Source of the DNA: Weissella paramesenteroides ATCC 33313
GTDB lineage: Bacteria > Bacillota > Bacilli > Lactobacillales > Lactobacillaceae
Assembly (NCBI RefSeq): GCF_000160575.1
Contig: NZ_GG697130.1
Location: 134,071-198,070 of the forward strand
DNA length: 64,000 bases
Reading direction: 5' to 3'
Part shown: positions 27,137 through 36,669 of the stretch, in pieces
How the letters are laid out: every line of letters starts with the position of its first letter
Numbering within the stretch: position 1 is the first letter of the stretch
Notes under the pieces: generated by a model
What the model saw: the letters and a program-made list of their open reading frames with translations, nothing else
What the model was told of the DNA's origin: nothing
Databases searched by the model: none
Translations under genes and position numbers: made by a program

Positions 27137-28612
27137 CTAATCTAATGGTCGTGCGTGCGTTTCTAAATCAACTTCTGTCAACTTACGCAACTTTGTGTGG
27201 TGCTTTATTTTGTAACCAAAATACAACACAATGAACAATGGTAATGCTAAGTAAGTTGTAATAATTCCTGGCCAGTTCCAATCAGCAATCGAACCCTTAA
27301 ATGATGCTGTATCTTGCCCAAGAACAACAACAATCGATAATACCAACGCAACAATTGGTCCAAATGGGAACCATTTTGCTTTATAACGTAATTTATCAAC
27401 ATCTTTCCCTTGCGCAACAAATGCACGACGGAAACGGTAATGAGAGATAGCAACCCCGATCCAAGCAATAAATCCTGTTAACCCAGAAGCAGCAACTAAG
27501 TAATAATACAAGCCTTGACCAAAAATTGATGTCACGTACGTAAACAAGCCAACAGCTACGGTTGCCAGTACTGCAGGTACAGGAATTCCCGTACGAACAT
27601 TCACACGTTTAAAAATCTTTGGCGCCATACCATCAATGGCCATTGAATAAAGCATACGAGTAGATGCATATAGCCCTGAATTAGCTGATGATACCACTGC
27701 CGTCAAAATAACTGCATTCATAATTGAAGCGGCTGCTGCCAATCCCGCAGATTTAAAGACCAACGTAAATGGCGATACTGCAATATTTGTTTCACTTGAA
27801 CGCAATAGATTTGGATCTTTATAGTAAATAACTGCACCAATAACGAAAATCGCCAAGATATAAAATAGTAAGATTCGCCAGAAAATTTGCTTAACTGCAG
27901 CAGGCACTGACTTTTCAGGTGTCTCTGACTCGCCAGCTGTAATACCAACCATCTCAGTTCCTTGGAATGAGAATCCAGCAACCATAAATACTGACAAAAT
28001 ACCACCAAAACCACCGATAAATCCATGATGGCCACCAGCAGAAAGATTCCGGGCAATATCTGGCTGCTTAAACATAATTCCTAAGATAGTCATTAATCCA
28101 ACAATCAAAAATGCCACAACAGCGATAATTTTGACCATTGCCATCCAAAATTCAGTCTCAGCATAAGCTTTTGCGGACAATAAATTAATCACTGTGATCA
28201 AAACCAAGACAATTGTTGACCAAATCCAACTTGGTACATCGGGCAACCAGAATCCCATAACAACCCCCACGGTAGCAGCTTCTACAGCTACTGTGATGGC
28301 CCAATTAAACCAGTAATTCCATCCCATCGCAAACCCAAATGCTGGATCAACAAAGCGATCTGCATAAACTGAGAACGAACCTGAAACTGGCATATAAGTT
28401 GCCATTTCTCCTAGACTGGTCATTAGGAAATAAACCATTACGCCAATCACGGCATAAGCGGTTAAAGCTCCTAACGGTCCAGCCTGAGAAACTGTTGCTC
28501 CTGATGCAACAAACAACCCTGTTCCAATCGTCCCACCTAATGCAATCATTGAGAGATGACGCGTTTTCATCGTCCTTTTCAAATGACCCGTCTGTTGTTG
28601 ATTATCTGCCAT
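27137..28612 (-). CDS. lysP: Lysine-specific amino acid permease
   Basis: The 491-residue APC-superfamily permease has about twelve membrane helices and the family N-terminus LKRTMKTRHLSMIALGGTIG followed by TGLFVASGATVSQAGP. The sequence alone fits the LysP/GabP-type AAT branch. The lysine riboswitch directly upstream makes lysine the most likely substrate. I start at the ATG at 28612 because AGGAGG lies four bases upstream; a longer reading to 28672 would begin inside the riboswitch terminator region without a site. The gene is monocistronic. Confidence 0.94.
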   Translation of the reverse strand: MADNQQQTGHLKRTMKTRHLSMIALGGTIGTGLFVASGATVSQAGPLGALTAYAVIGVMVYFLMTSLGEMATYMPVSGSFSVYADRFVDPAFGFAMGWNYWFNWAITVAVEAATVGVVMGFWLPDVPSWIWSTIVLVLITVINLLSAKAYAETEFWMAMVKIIAVVAFLIVGLMTILGIMFKQPDIARNLSAGGHHGFIGGFGGILSVFMVAGFSFQGTEMVGITAGESETPEKSVPAAVKQIFWRILLFYILAIFVIGAVIYYKDPNLLRSSETNIAVSPFTLVFKSAGLAAAASIMNAVILTAVVSSANSGLYASTRMLYSMAIDGMAPKIFKRVNVRTGIPVPAVLATVAVGLFTYVTSIFGQGLYYYLVAASGLTGFIAWIGVAISHYRFRRAFVAQGKDVDKLRYKAKWFPFGPIVALVLSIVVVLGQDTASFKGSIADWNWPGIITTYLALPLFIVLYFGYKIKHHTKLRKLTEVDLETHARPLD

Positions 28613-28650
28613 AATTCCTCCTAAACAAAGGCCTAACGCATTTAAAAACA

Positions 28651-28885
28651 AAAAAAATCCTAGTTTACACATCTATCGTATAAACTAGGAACTCATTAGT
28701 TTTTAGTATTGTCGATAGCTCTCCGCAGCCGACTATTTTGCCGCGACAGTCCGCACACTATTAATGTACACACCAACAATGAATATTACCACACTCATCA
28801 TTTCGGCAACCGCCCCTTTCGTCTAAAATCCTAACCTGTCAGCTCCTTTAGACTAATTTTGTTGGTTGCAACCTCTATATCCTAT
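28651..28885 (-). promoter_or_regulatory. Lysine riboswitch (L box) controlling lysP
   Basis: The minus strand carries the L-box landmarks in order: AGAGGTTGC near the 5' end, AAAGGAGCTGACAGG, the conserved GAAAGGGGCGGTTGCCGAAA, and GGAGAGCTATC closing P1 (about 28711-28880). A terminator follows with stem TCCTAGTTTA/TAAACTAGGA (28658-28690) and seven T. The terminator loop contains CGATAG, complementary to CTATCG in the 3' strand of P1, which gives a plausible antiterminator. By the known mechanism, lysine binding terminates transcription and lowers lysine uptake. Confidence 0.95.
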
Positions 28886-28900
28886 TTAATTTGTACCATA

Positions 28901-28930
28901 AATATACCTGAATTCATTTTACTTTGTCAA
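28901..28930 (-). promoter_or_regulatory. Promoter of the lysine riboswitch-lysP transcript
   Basis: A consensus -35 TTGACA (28925-28930) and -10 TATATT (28901-28906) lie 18 bases apart, placing the start just before the aptamer. Confidence 0.8.
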
Positions 28931-29059
28931 GTTATATTTTAGGTAAAGTAAAAGAGTCATTAAGCATTGCCTGTATCCATGGGTTATTTATTACAAACAT
29001 GATAAAATTACCATAGTTAAACATCTAAAATTTTTAGATGGTCAAAGGAGTACGGGCTT

Positions 29060-29707
29060 ATGATTATAGCTAAATCACGCACACGTTTTCTGATGCTAAT
29101 GCTTAGTTTGATATTATTTATCGTAATTTCAATACTAACTTATAGACATCAGAGATTTTTGCACACACTCTCACAAATTGATCATTCAATTGCAAGAGCT
29201 GTGGTGCCTACTTGGTTAGAAAACATCATGAAACCAGCCTATATTTTTAGTCATGGGTTACTTGCTGGTTTACTTATATTTGTCATCGCATTCTTTTTAT
29301 GGGGATTTAAATTTAAAATACCCGCAACTTGGATTTTATTGACCAGTTTAAGTGGTTGGCTATTGATTAACGTTCTTTCATTATTCTTCAATTTAGAGGT
29401 TAATGGTACAAAAATAGTTTATCCTGCTCATACAACATTTTTTATGACCTTGTTAATTTCTTATGTACTATTAATTATCATCCCAGAAATTCAACATAAC
29501 TTTTTACAATTTGTTTGTCAGACTTTGTTACTACTTTGTTGGATAGGCACGTTTATGATGACCCTTTTAGCACCCAACTCTAATGTTGCATCTGCAATTG
29601 CCGGCTGGTTCTTAGCTATTGCTTGGCTACAGTTTTCGGAAAATGTTTACCGTATATATGCAGCGGACTTATATCGTCGAAAAGGATTTAGTAATTCATG
29701 GTACTGA
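29060..29707 (+). CDS. PAP2-like membrane protein with degenerate catalytic motifs
   Basis: The 215-residue protein has about six hydrophobic segments laid out as in PAP2 lipid phosphatases of the PgpB type. The segment YPAHTTFFMTLLISY occupies the place of the PSGHTT motif, and LLAPNSNVASAIAGWFLAIAW the place of the SRxxxxxHxxxD-plus-AGW motif. The serine-glycine of PSGH, the arginine, the second histidine and the aspartate are all missing, and no KxxxxxxRP motif is seen. An inactive or repurposed member is inferred. It stands alone on the plus strand with an AAAGGAG site and is followed by an unusual hairpin. Confidence 0.7.
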   Translation: MIIAKSRTRFLMLMLSLILFIVISILTYRHQRFLHTLSQIDHSIARAVVPTWLENIMKPAYIFSHGLLAGLLIFVIAFFLWGFKFKIPATWILLTSLSGWLLINVLSLFFNLEVNGTKIVYPAHTTFFMTLLISYVLLIIIPEIQHNFLQFVCQTLLLLCWIGTFMMTLLAPNSNVASAIAGWFLAIAWLQFSENVYRIYAADLYRRKGFSNSWY

Positions 29708-29755
29708 CCTTTATTCAAACAGACTGAAATGAAACATACGTATCTTGTATATTGA

Positions 29756-29818
29756 AAGGGGACATTGATCTACCACTTCATAAAAGTTGGTAGATCAATG
29801 TCCCCTTAACTGTGTTCT
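29756..29818. repeat. Intergenic hairpin repeat A (conserved apex and tail)
   Basis: A long inverted repeat (29756-29807) lies between convergent genes. Its apex TACCACTTCAT...AAGTTGGTA and its 3' tail TTAACTGTGTTC match repeat B (38723-38787), whereas the outer stem differs in sequence but remains fully paired. There is no proper T run on either strand, so it is not a classical terminator, although it may still stop transcription in both directions. Confidence 0.7.
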
Positions 29819-29872
29819 AAAATAATAACCCCTTATTGTGAGTACTAATTAGGGCTGCTTTCTATTCTTTAT

Positions 29873-31540
29873 TTAGTTTAATCCAGTTATTTGGCCGTCA
29901 CTAGCAATATCTATGTCAAGCGCTGCTGGATGTTTAGGCAGTCCTGGCATAGTCAATATTGAACCAGTTAGTGCAACTAAGAAACCTGCGCCTAACTTAG
30001 GTATAAATTCACGAATATGGATATCAAAGTTTTTGGGTGCCCCGATTCGTTTTGAATCATCAGTCAATGAATTTTGAGTCTTTGCCATAATAATCGGTAA
30101 CTTATCCCAACCATATTTTTTGAATGTTGCCAATTGTTTTTCGGCTTTACCAGATAAGACAGCTTTATCACCACCATATATTTCCTGTACAATGTGATTA
30201 ATTTTTACAATTGCCTCATCCTCTGGTTGATAAAGTGGTTGAAAATTCTGACTTTCAGCCTGCTCAGTTGCTTGCACAACACCAGTAGCTAGGTCTTGTG
30301 CACCTAAACCACCTTGTCCCCAAACATCAGCAACATAGGCCTCAACACCCAGACTTTTCGCATAATCATTAACTAGTGCAAGTTCTTCCTTCGTATCATG
30401 CGTAAATTGATTTATCGCAACAACTACCGGTACACCATATCGTTTCATGCTTTTTATATGTTGACCCAAATTGACAAGTCCTAGCTTCAAAGCAGATAGA
30501 TTAGGTGTTTTTAAATTCTGCTTGTCTTCACCGCCATGCATCTTTAATGCACGAACAGTGGCAACAATGACAATCGTATCTGGTACTTTTCCTAGTAAGG
30601 GTGCCTTAAAATCAAGGAACTTTTCGCCTCCTAAATCAGCACCAAAACCAGCTTCTGTCACTACATAATCAGATAATTGTAAGGCCGTTTTAGTTGCTAA
30701 GATCGAATTCGTTCCTTGTGCAATGTTAGCAAATGGGCCACCATGAATAAGTGCTGGTGTATGTGCCAAAGTTTGGACTAAATTAGGTTTGATTGCGTCT
30801 TTTAACAAGGTTGTGATAGCACCTGCAACACCTAAATCAGCTACCGTCACAGGATTTTTATCATAAGTATATCCAATCACAATTTTTGAGATTCGCTGCT
30901 TCATATCAGTTAAGTCACGAGACAACGTTAAGATAGCCATTAACTCAGAGGCAACTGTAATGTCAAAACCATCTTCACGTGGCACACCAGATGTCGGACC
31001 ACCTAGACCAATCGTCACATGACGTAATGCCCGATCATTCACATCTAGTGCTCGTTTCCACAAAATACGTCGTGGATCAAGATTTAATGGATTACCCTGA
31101 TACAAACTATTATCAATTAGGGCAGCCAATGTATTATGTGCACTGGTTAATGCATGAAAATCGCCAGTAAAATGCATATTAATATCTGCCATCGGAACCA
31201 CCTGCGAATAACCGCCACCAGTGGCACCACCCTTTAGTCCCATAACTGGTCCCAAAGATGGTTCACGCAATGCAACCATTGTTTTATGTTTTTGATGCAT
31301 CAACGCATCGGCCAAACCTACTGTAACAGTAGACTTACCTTCACCAGCAGGTGTGGGATTAATGGACGTTACTAAAATCAGTTTACCTAATTTATTCTCT
31401 TGTGATTGCTCACTAAGTTGCACCTTCGCCTTGTCACGACCATAAGGTTCCCATTCCTCCGGTTTTAAGCCAACCTGTGAAGCAATTTTTTCAATTGGCC
31501 AAACATCAGCGGATTGTGCAATTTCAATATCTGTTTTCAT
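29873..31540 (-). CDS. fhs: Formate-tetrahydrofolate ligase
   Basis: The 555-residue enzyme makes 10-formyl-tetrahydrofolate from formate, THF and ATP, feeding purine synthesis and initiator tRNA formylation. The P-loop [14 protein letters not shown] lies near residue 62, with [32 protein letters not shown] and the C-terminal [15 protein letters not shown] all characteristic. Length is typical. It is a single-gene unit facing the PAP2-like gene; the ribosome binding site is AAAGGGG, about ten bases before the ATG. I see no THF riboswitch in the leader. Confidence 0.97.
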   Translation of the reverse strand: MKTDIEIAQSADVWPIEKIASQVGLKPEEWEPYGRDKAKVQLSEQSQENKLGKLILVTSINPTPAGEGKSTVTVGLADALMHQKHKTMVALREPSLGPVMGLKGGATGGGYSQVVPMADINMHFTGDFHALTSAHNTLAALIDNSLYQGNPLNLDPRRILWKRALDVNDRALRHVTIGLGGPTSGVPREDGFDITVASELMAILTLSRDLTDMKQRISKIVIGYTYDKNPVTVADLGVAGAITTLLKDAIKPNLVQTLAHTPALIHGGPFANIAQGTNSILATKTALQLSDYVVTEAGFGADLGGEKFLDFKAPLLGKVPDTIVIVATVRALKMHGGEDKQNLKTPNLSALKLGLVNLGQHIKSMKRYGVPVVVAINQFTHDTKEELALVNDYAKSLGVEAYVADVWGQGGLGAQDLATGVVQATEQAESQNFQPLYQPEDEAIVKINHIVQEIYGGDKAVLSGKAEKQLATFKKYGWDKLPIIMAKTQNSLTDDSKRIGAPKNFDIHIREFIPKLGAGFLVALTGSILTMPGLPKHPAALDIDIASDGQITGLN

Positions 31541-31676
31541 CCCAACTATTACCCCTTTATTACTTACTATGACACATCTCTAATTTATACCACTTAGTCT
31601 ACTTGCTCTTTCATATAATCTCAATATCTTTTTTTAAATAATTAAACATAACTGCATCATAAATAACTTTTGTACG

Positions 31677-31722
31677 CAAAAAACCACCAATCTATCCATA
31701 ATTTGGTAGATTAATGGTTTTA
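31677..31722 (-). terminator. Terminator of the amino acid ABC transporter operon
   Basis: Minus-strand stem AAAACCA..AATCTA paired with TAGATT..TGGTTTT, with a small internal mismatch, is followed by six T, about 47 bases after the binding-protein gene. Confidence 0.78.
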
Positions 31723-31768
31723 AATGTGTGCTACAAAATTAACATCATTTTTCGCACACCCACTTAAT

Positions 31769-32602
31769 TTATTTATTATCGGTTCCAAAATATCTTTGTG
31801 ATATTTTGTCAATCGTTCCGTCCTTTTTAACCTGCGCAAGTGCCTCGTTAACTTTATTACGCAAGGTAACATCCCCTTTACGCATACCAACGCCGTACGA
31901 ATCCGTACCAAAATTCGTTTGAATTATTTTGAAGGCTTCAGGATCTTTCTCATGCGCAATATAATAACCTGCATAATCAGCATCAATTAATACAGCATTT
32001 AATCGACCAACCTGTAAATCATTCAGCGCCTTATCAAAGGTATCATACTGTTGTGCATCAGACCCAACAATTTTTCGCAAGCTATTCCCTTTTTCAGTAT
32101 AAGTTAATAATCCTGATGAACCTGTTTGTGCACCTAACCGCTTACCCTTTAAATCAGACAACTTATTAATTTGCTGATTTTTCATAGTAACAATAACTTG
32201 GCGATCATGGTGATACGGATTTGAAAATGCAACTTTTTTCTTTCGATCACTATTAATCGTGTAGCCATTCCAAATCATATCAATATGACCAGTCTTTAAT
32301 TCTGTCTCTTTCATCGACCAATCAATAGGTTGAAATTTTGCTTTTAGTCCAATTTTCTTCAAACTAGCCCGAGCCAAATCAACATCATACCCAATTAATT
32401 TACCACTTTTATCGCGGAAACCCATAGGAACAAAGGTATCATCGACCCCGATAACAACTGTCTTATCAGCTGTTACTTGACGCCAAGTATCTTGACTATG
32501 AACTGATCGATACCAAAAGAAACCACCAATTAAAGCTAAGACAATAATAACAAGACCATTACCAATAATTTGCCGTCGCCAATTAATTTTAGACTTAATC
32601 AT
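31769..32602 (-). CDS. Amino acid ABC transporter, substrate-binding protein
   Basis: The 277-residue protein is a family 3 solute-binding protein for polar amino acids (VIGVDDTFVPMGFRDKSGKLIGYDVD at the start of the mature part, then GAQTGSSG in the hinge region). It has an uncleaved-looking N-terminal hydrophobic anchor (about residues 13-31) and no lipobox cysteine, so it is probably tethered by a membrane helix rather than by lipid. Its ATG overlaps the TGA of the ATPase gene (ATGA). The operon is T-box regulated; the substrate is discussed under that leader. Confidence 0.93.
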   Translation of the reverse strand: MIKSKINWRRQIIGNGLVIIVLALIGGFFWYRSVHSQDTWRQVTADKTVVIGVDDTFVPMGFRDKSGKLIGYDVDLARASLKKIGLKAKFQPIDWSMKETELKTGHIDMIWNGYTINSDRKKKVAFSNPYHHDRQVIVTMKNQQINKLSDLKGKRLGAQTGSSGLLTYTEKGNSLRKIVGSDAQQYDTFDKALNDLQVGRLNAVLIDADYAGYYIAHEKDPEAFKIIQTNFGTDSYGVGMRKGDVTLRNKVNEALAQVKKDGTIDKISQRYFGTDNK

Positions 32603-33249
32603 AGGTTTCCTCCTCTTAAGACGTCCGTACCAAAATCAAAAGTTTTATCAGCAACCGCCTGTGCAAGCGGTAAATCGTGAGTAACAATTAGTTGCGTAAC
32701 ACCCTGTTCTTTCAGCTGTTTAATGACCTTAATCACACGCTCTGTCGAACCCGCATCTAGCCCTGATGTTGGTTCATCATAGGCCAAAATTCCTGGCTTC
32801 ATTGCAAGCGCTCGGGCAATTGCGACACGTTGCTTCTGACCACCAGATAATTGAAATGGGTACTGATTAATTTGTTCTTCTAACCCTAAATTAGTTAATA
32901 ATTCGTCTGCGATATTATTGGCTTCTTTTTTTGACAATTTTTTAACAAGTTGTGGGGCTAATGTCACATTTTCCTTGACTGTATACTGTGGAAATAGGTT
33001 AAAGTCTTGAAAAATGACACCCACTTGTGCACCTTGACGATCACCCGAAATATTTAATGATTCATTATTTAATATCAACTCCCCACGATCTGCTGGCAAT
33101 AAGCCGGCTAGAATACGCAAAAATGTTGTCTTACCAATACCTGAAGGACCAACGATACTTAAAACATCACCATCATTTATCGTTAAATCCATTCCCTTAA
33201 AAATCACACGATCGCCAAAAACTTTTGCTAAATTTTTAATTTCTAACAT
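32599..33249 (-). CDS. Amino acid ABC transporter, ATP-binding protein
   Basis: The 216-residue ATPase is of the GlnQ/HisP type. Walker A GPSGIGKTT lies at about residues 34-42, the signature LSGGQKQRVAIARALA near 134, and Walker B LAYDEPTSGLD near 156. It energises the permease encoded just upstream (12-base gap) and is translationally coupled to the binding-protein gene downstream. The order permease, ATPase, binding protein is common in lactic acid bacteria. Confidence 0.95.
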   Translation of the reverse strand: MLEIKNLAKVFGDRVIFKGMDLTINDGDVLSIVGPSGIGKTTFLRILAGLLPADRGELILNNESLNISGDRQGAQVGVIFQDFNLFPQYTVKENVTLAPQLVKKLSKKEANNIADELLTNLGLEEQINQYPFQLSGGQKQRVAIARALAMKPGILAYDEPTSGLDAGSTERVIKVIKQLKEQGVTQLIVTHDLPLAQAVADKTFDFGTDVLRGGNL

Positions 33250-33261
33250 AATGCTTACCCC

Positions 33262-33906
33262 TTAACGATAATAGTTCAATTTACTTTCCGTACGACGTTG
33301 AATAATCGTTGCCAAAGCAATCAGTACCAAATACACTAACCCGACCAACAAATATGGAACTAATGTCACATCCCGAGAAGCTGCTATATTTCCGGCACGC
33401 ATCAAATCACCTAATCCAATGACATAAACCAATGAAGAATCCTTGACCAGGTTGACCACTTCATTCCCCATCGATGGCATCACAATTTTGAATACTTGTG
33501 GCAAAACAATTTTGCGCATTGTTTGAAATTTACTTAATCCTAGTACTTTTGCACCATCATATTGACCATCCGGGATACTTTGAATACCACCACGGAATAT
33601 TTCGGCAAAATAAGCTGCATAATTTAAAATAAAGGTTACTACTGCTGCTTCAAATCGTGGCAAAGTCATAATATTCGCTAAACTTAATCCATAATACACA
33701 AATACGATTTGTAGTAACAAAGGTGTCCCACGCATTATCCATACGTACGCATTCATAACCCACTTCAATAAGTAAATATCTGATCGCAAAGCTAGCGATA
33801 CTAGAATTCCCAATGGCACTGACCCAATCAATGTTAATACAAACACACCAATTGTCATTTTCAAGCCACTTAGTATGCTTGGTAAAATCTGTATAATATA
33901 GTCCAT
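33262..33906 (-). CDS. Amino acid ABC transporter, permease
   Basis: The 214-residue protein is a HisM/GlnP-type membrane subunit with about five helices and the ATPase-contacting EAA loop (AEIFRGGIQSIPDGQYDGAKVLG). I start at the ATG at 33906; an in-frame TTG at 33912 is too close to the AAGGAGA site. It is the first gene after the T-box terminator, so all three transporter genes are governed by that leader. Confidence 0.95.
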   Translation of the reverse strand: MDYIIQILPSILSGLKMTIGVFVLTLIGSVPLGILVSLALRSDIYLLKWVMNAYVWIMRGTPLLLQIVFVYYGLSLANIMTLPRFEAAVVTFILNYAAYFAEIFRGGIQSIPDGQYDGAKVLGLSKFQTMRKIVLPQVFKIVMPSMGNEVVNLVKDSSLVYVIGLGDLMRAGNIAASRDVTLVPYLLVGLVYLVLIALATIIQRRTESKLNYYR

Positions 33907-33929
33907 CTGCAATAATCTCCTTAATAAAT

Positions 33930-34196
33930 AAAAAAGTCCTCAAGCAATCACACAGATTGCTTGAGGACGATTACTCGTGGTTCCACCTCAGTTTAATTAA
34001 CCATTACTAGCTAATACTCTAGTACCATTGATATCAAATGGCACTCATGGATAACATCATGACACGGGAACGATTAGGCTCCGATAATCTTGGGTGTGGT
34101 TCATCTAGTACCTTGGTTACTTTTCAGCTTCAGCGTAACTCTCTTTAACAAGATAACAAGACTACTCTTCCAATCAAATCTTTTTTATAAATAACT
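33930..34196 (-). promoter_or_regulatory. T-box leader of the amino acid ABC transporter
   Basis: The minus strand has the T-box core GAGGTGGAACCACG (33976-33989), then a 14-bp perfect terminator stem GTCCTCAAGCAATC (33936-33968) and a T run. Upstream, AGAGAGTTAC...GTAAC and an enclosing ATCTTG/CAAGAT helix form a Stem I-like fold. The codon best placed in the specifier loop, in GAACCACACC just before CAAGAT, is CAC (histidine); ACC or others cannot be excluded by eye. Uncharged cognate tRNA should switch the transporter on. Confidence 0.9.
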
Positions 34197-34205
34197 GTTT
34201 ACAAC

Positions 34206-34234
34206 AATATAAATTAAAACAAATCATAAGTCAA
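34206..34234 (-). promoter_or_regulatory. Promoter of the T-box/ABC transporter operon
   Basis: TTGACT (34229-34234) and TATATT (34206-34211) are spaced by 17 bases, immediately after the mreD stop codon. Confidence 0.78.
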
Positions 34235-34236
34235 TC

Positions 34237-34857
34237 TTATTTTGAAATATTTCTCTGAGAACGTGATTTCAAAGCTAAGCGACTATTCAAATCACGAAGT
34301 GTGACATCATAAGATGAAATGTCTGGTTTTTTGGTTGCATTATACAAATACGTAATAAAATCATATACAACAATGAATAGAATTAAATTAACAATAATTG
34401 TTGGGAATAAATGGAACATAATAAAATTCGGTACATTCAAATTCACCAAACTAATAATGCCAAACGCCGCATAATCATATACCATGTATGCTGTCAATGT
34501 GACGAACCAAACAGCTAATGACGATGAGAAACTGTAAGATAAATATCCTTGAATAAATTCTGCTAAACGAAGAATTAGCAAAAAGCCAATTATTGCTGGG
34601 CCGATAATGCCAGTATAAAAAATGTCAACTAACATACCTGCAAACAGTGCAATAAGATACAACCACTTACGCTTAATTTGTTGTGCATATCCCGTCATAA
34701 CAGGCATCATCACAACTATTAGTGAGAGCATTGGGCTTGCCGACATCGGTTGTTTAAATAGTAATGGTGCCAAATATAATGATATCCCGCCATCAAGCAT
34801 AATGGCAATGATAACTAAAATAAAATGAATCCATGTGGTACTTATATATTTCAGCAT
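34237..34857 (-). CDS. mreD: Rod shape-determining protein MreD
   Basis: The 206-residue integral membrane protein has five or six helices and the MreD pattern LLFAGMLVDIFYTGIIGPAIIGFLL, here recognised as ALFAGMLVDIFYTGIIG with the usual spacing. MreD works with MreB and MreC to position peripheral wall synthesis. Its own promoter (TTGACG, 18-base spacer, TACTAT at 34898-34927) is needed because a divergent carbonic anhydrase gene separates it from mreC. The C-terminal tail is basic. Confidence 0.9.
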   Translation of the reverse strand: MLKYISTTWIHFILVIIAIMLDGGISLYLAPLLFKQPMSASPMLSLIVVMMPVMTGYAQQIKRKWLYLIALFAGMLVDIFYTGIIGPAIIGFLLILRLAEFIQGYLSYSFSSSLAVWFVTLTAYMVYDYAAFGIISLVNLNVPNFIMFHLFPTIIVNLILFIVVYDFITYLYNATKKPDISSYDVTLRDLNSRLALKSRSQRNISK

Positions 34858-34897
34858 AATTATTCTCCATAGTCGTTACAAAATTGGTAACTACATT

Positions 34898-34927
34898 ATA
34901 GTAGCCTGATTTTAACTACCCCGTCAA
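34898..34927 (-). promoter_or_regulatory. Promoter of mreD
   Basis: TTGACG (34922-34927) and TACTAT (34898-34903) with an 18-base spacer lie about 40 bases before the mreD start. Confidence 0.6.
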
Positions 34928-35009
34928 CTAATTTACAATAAAAAATTCCTGTAATAAAACATATTAGACTGCTACACTTAAGAGAGTATGGTTTATAAGG
35001 AGAAATAAC

Positions 35010-35636
35010 ATGGAAAAATTAGATTACGCAGCACAAGATAAATGGCCACGTGTTTCTGGCAACATGCAATCACCTATTGCATTATCTGATGATCTTGTCG
35101 TTAAAAATGATTTTCAAACAGCACTATCCTTCAATTACAATCACATTGCGAATTATGTACGAGATACAGGTGCGGGCATTGAGGTTGGTTTAAAAGGGCA
35201 GGCCCAATTAGGAAATCGTCCCTTTTCACTTAAACAATTTCATATTCACACACCTAGCGAACACACAATCAATCAGCAATCATATGATGCTGAAATTCAT
35301 TTCGTACACGAAGCAATTGATGGTCGCCTAGCAGTTGTTGCAGCGGTTGTTAGGGCCGGCAATGCATCTGCAACATATGATGCTGTCCTACAACACATGA
35401 ATGAAACGACTAACTTTGAAATACCAGTCAATGACATTATCCCTGAAGATAAGGAATATTATCACTATATTGGTTCATTAACCACACCACCTTTAACTGA
35501 AAATGTCGAATGGTATGTACTAAAAACACCAGTTACACTCTCACAGGAGCAAATCGCTAATTTGATGATATTTTACAGTCATAACAACCGTGATTTACAG
35601 TCATTAAACGATCGGACAATTGTTTCTTCAAACTAA
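35010..35636 (+). CDS. Alpha-class carbonic anhydrase, cytosolic
   Basis: The 208-residue enzyme interconverts CO2 and bicarbonate. The zinc ligands are visible as H78 and H80 in QFHIHTPSEH and H97 in AEIHFVH; MQSPIAL near residue 19 and LTTPPLTENVEWYVL near the C-terminus are alpha-class signatures. Most bacterial alpha enzymes are exported, but there is no signal peptide here, so it should be cytosolic, supplying bicarbonate for carboxylations. It is encoded on the plus strand between mreC and mreD, facing the mreBC operon, with an AAGGAG ribosome binding site. Confidence 0.95.
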   Translation: MEKLDYAAQDKWPRVSGNMQSPIALSDDLVVKNDFQTALSFNYNHIANYVRDTGAGIEVGLKGQAQLGNRPFSLKQFHIHTPSEHTINQQSYDAEIHFVHEAIDGRLAVVAAVVRAGNASATYDAVLQHMNETTNFEIPVNDIIPEDKEYYHYIGSLTTPPLTENVEWYVLKTPVTLSQEQIANLMIFYSHNNRDLQSLNDRTIVSSN

Positions 35637-35656
35637 AAGTAAATTGCTTAATATAT

Positions 35657-35690
35657 AAAAAGAGATCAAATTAAAATTTGATCTCTTTTT
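35657..35690. terminator. Bidirectional terminator between the carbonic anhydrase gene and mreC
   Basis: AAAAAGAGATCAAATT/AATTTGATCTCTTTTT is a near-perfect inverted repeat with T runs on both strands between convergent genes. Confidence 0.88.
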
Positions 35691-35697
35691 ATATTAT

Positions 35698-36543
35698 CTA
35701 AGGAATAGCAACACTTACAACCGGAATATTATTAAAATCAGTTGCTGGTTTGATATAAATTTTCTTTGACAACCCATAGTTATCACTTCCAACCTTCTCA
35801 ACCTTACCAACATACAATCCAGATGGTGTTATACCACCAAGTCCACTAGTTGTAACCAAATCACCTTTCTTAACTGAGACACTTGATGTAATTTGACCCA
35901 TCACAATCAGATTTTTAGATTGATTAAAACTAGTTATAATCCCATCGACTGTTTCTCCGGCACTGTTTTGCACACGAATAGCAAATCGATCTGAAACTTG
36001 GCTATTGTCTGATAGAAGTTCAACCTTGGCATTGGTTGTATTTACTTGAGTAATCCGTCCAATAAGGCCACCAGAACCCATCACAGATAGTCCCTTTTTC
36101 AGTCCCGCATTGGTACCTTTATCAATAATCAACTGCGTTTGCCAATTACTTGGTGACCGTGATGTAACAACCGCATTAACAACCTTATAATCTGTCAATG
36201 TGTCGCTTATTTTAAGTTGATCTTTTAATGCACGATTTTCTTGTTGCAAGACTTGCAACTGAACTTTTGTCTGAGCTAAATCATCAACCTTTTTAGTTAA
36301 TCGATCATTTTCTTGGTAGGTATTCATCAACTCATCAATTGAATCAAAGCCACCTTTAATTGCTCTTATTGGGGCATTCACAATATTAGAAGTCCAACCT
36401 GATACATCCGAGATAACTCGGACTGGCAAAGAAGGTTCTTTTTCTGAATTGTGGGCACGTGCACCTAATGTGATTGCACCAATCGCCACAATGACAACAA
36501 TGACACCAATCACTAGCCGACGTGATGTAAAGATATTCTTCAT
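35698..36543 (-). CDS. mreC: Rod shape-determining protein MreC
   Basis: The 281-residue bitopic protein has an N-terminal membrane helix (about residues 10-28), a periplasm-facing coiled coil (NDRLTKKVDDLAQTKVQLQV region) and the beta-rich MreC domain containing VVNAVVTSRSPSNWQTQL and LVTTSGLGGITPSGL. I prefer the ATG at 36543 since AAAGG is ten bases upstream; the ATG at 36552 is too close. It follows mreB by about 120 bases and ends at a bidirectional terminator. Confidence 0.93.
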   Translation of the reverse strand: MKNIFTSRRLVIGVIVVIVAIGAITLGARAHNSEKEPSLPVRVISDVSGWTSNIVNAPIRAIKGGFDSIDELMNTYQENDRLTKKVDDLAQTKVQLQVLQQENRALKDQLKISDTLTDYKVVNAVVTSRSPSNWQTQLIIDKGTNAGLKKGLSVMGSGGLIGRITQVNTTNAKVELLSDNSQVSDRFAIRVQNSAGETVDGIITSFNQSKNLIVMGQITSSVSVKKGDLVTTSGLGGITPSGLYVGKVEKVGSDNYGLSKKIYIKPATDFNNIPVVSVAIP

Positions 36544-36669
36544 CTTAAACATGCCTTTCGTTTATCTTGTTTTATCATACTACATGAGCTTTTACCTATC
36601 AATTCTAGCATGTATGAATAAACTACCCTGAAAATAACGGCAGGTAGTTACTACTTTACAAGTTTCGGC

